Source: Streptococcus lactarius
GTDB lineage: Bacteria > Bacillota > Bacilli > Lactobacillales > Streptococcaceae
Assembly (NCBI RefSeq): GCF_016642265.1
Contig: NZ_MRXX01000002.1
Location: forward strand, 1 to 5,382
Direction: 5' to 3'
DNA length: 5,382 nt
In this document: positions 5,170 to 5,382 of the stretch, piece by piece
Position numbering within the stretch: position 1 is the first letter of the stretch
How the letters are laid out: each line of letters begins with the position of its first letter
The notes under the pieces: generated by a model
Told to the model about the DNA's origin: nothing
Databases searched by the model: none
Seen by the model: only the letters and a program-made list of their open reading frames with translations
Made by a program: the position numbers and the translations under genes

Positions 5170-5198
5170 TTGACAAACCCAACATATATGTATAAAAT
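5170..5198 (+). promoter_or_regulatory. strong promoter of the secreted-protein gene
   Basis: A perfect -35 TTGACA (5170-5175) is 17 bp from TAAAAT (5193-5198, 5/6). The predicted start is near 5205. The spacer contains the perfect 10-bp palindrome ACATATATGT (5182-5191). The ribosome-binding site AAGGAG (5233-5238) is 11 nt before the ATG. Confidence 0.85.
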
Positions 5199-5249
5199 GT
5201 TCACTGTAGAGTAATCTATACTAAATATGAAAAAGGAGATAAAACTATT

Positions 5250-5382
5250 ATGAAAAAAGTTTTATTAACAAGTGTATTAGCATTGTCAGCAATCGCTAGC
5301 GTTTCTTATGCAGCTACTAAAGTTCCTTCTATCCCAGGAGTAACTGCTCCAACTACTGGAACAGTTACAGAAGCAAATGCTG
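5250..5382 (+). CDS. secreted or surface protein, N-terminus only (cut by window end)
   Basis: Only the first 44 codons are present and I do not recognise the protein. It begins with a classical signal peptide: MKK, a hydrophobic core (VLLTSVLALSAIASVS) and a likely cleavage after SYA (residue 21) or one residue later. The visible mature part (TKVPSIPGVTAPTTGTVTEA) is rich in Thr, Pro, Val and Ala with no aromatic residue, as in stalks or N-termini of streptococcal exported proteins. A strong promoter and an AAGGAG site precede it, so it is probably well expressed. Whether it ends in LPXTG, is a lipid-free secreted protein or has an enzymatic domain cannot be seen. No lipobox cysteine is present. 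Confidence 0.8.
   Translation, partial: MKKVLLTSVLALSAIASVSYAATKVPSIPGVTAPTTGTVTEANA

Noticed and set aside
4960..5249. Insertion sequence or mobile remnant in the final intergenic region
   Set aside because: The inverted repeats are short (7-9 bp), no target duplication is visible and no transposase fragment was recognised.

Overview
The window looks chromosomal, from a Streptococcus (low-GC Firmicute). The evidence is the gene order tRNA cluster, mreC, mreD, pcsB, prs; the PcsB architecture (signal peptide, coiled coil, Ala-rich linker, CHAP domain); and a WalR-type box upstream of pcsB. MreC and MreD are clearly of streptococcal type but differ from the pneumococcal proteins as I remember them. 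I do not name a species.

Layout. Positions 29-914 hold ten tRNA genes, all on the + strand: Arg(ACG), Pro(TGG), Met(CAT, elongator), Ile2(CAT), Ser(TGA), fMet(CAT), Phe(GAA), Gly(TCC), Ile(GAT), Ser(GCT). They look like the distal part of an rRNA-tRNA operon whose promoter lies outside the window. None encodes a 3' CCA. A probable terminator follows at 926-955, and mreC starts 65 nt after the last tRNA. mreC (980-1798) and mreD (best start GTG at 1800) are separated by one base and are presumably co-transcribed. pcsB (2393-3625) has its own extended -10 promoter with a WalR-like box in place of a good -35, and ends at a strong intrinsic terminator (3636-3666). prs (3796-4770) has its own promoter and ends at a hairpin with a short T-run (4776-4801). 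A 46-codon basic small ORF (4819-4959) with a good ribosome-binding site follows. The last 290-nt intergenic stretch is rich in signals: a PurBox-like sequence, a second WalR-like box, inverted repeats and a near-consensus promoter. That promoter drives the start of a secreted-protein gene (5250 onward) cut by the window edge.

How it fits together. mreC, mreD and pcsB serve peripheral wall synthesis and septal hydrolysis in an ovoid coccus. prs supplies PRPP for purine, pyrimidine, NAD, His and Trp synthesis. The well-conserved part is ordinary streptococcal core genome. The less familiar part is 4771-5382: the unrecognised small protein, the possible dual regulatory motifs and the truncated exported protein. 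I found no mobile element, CRISPR array or clear new multi-gene system.
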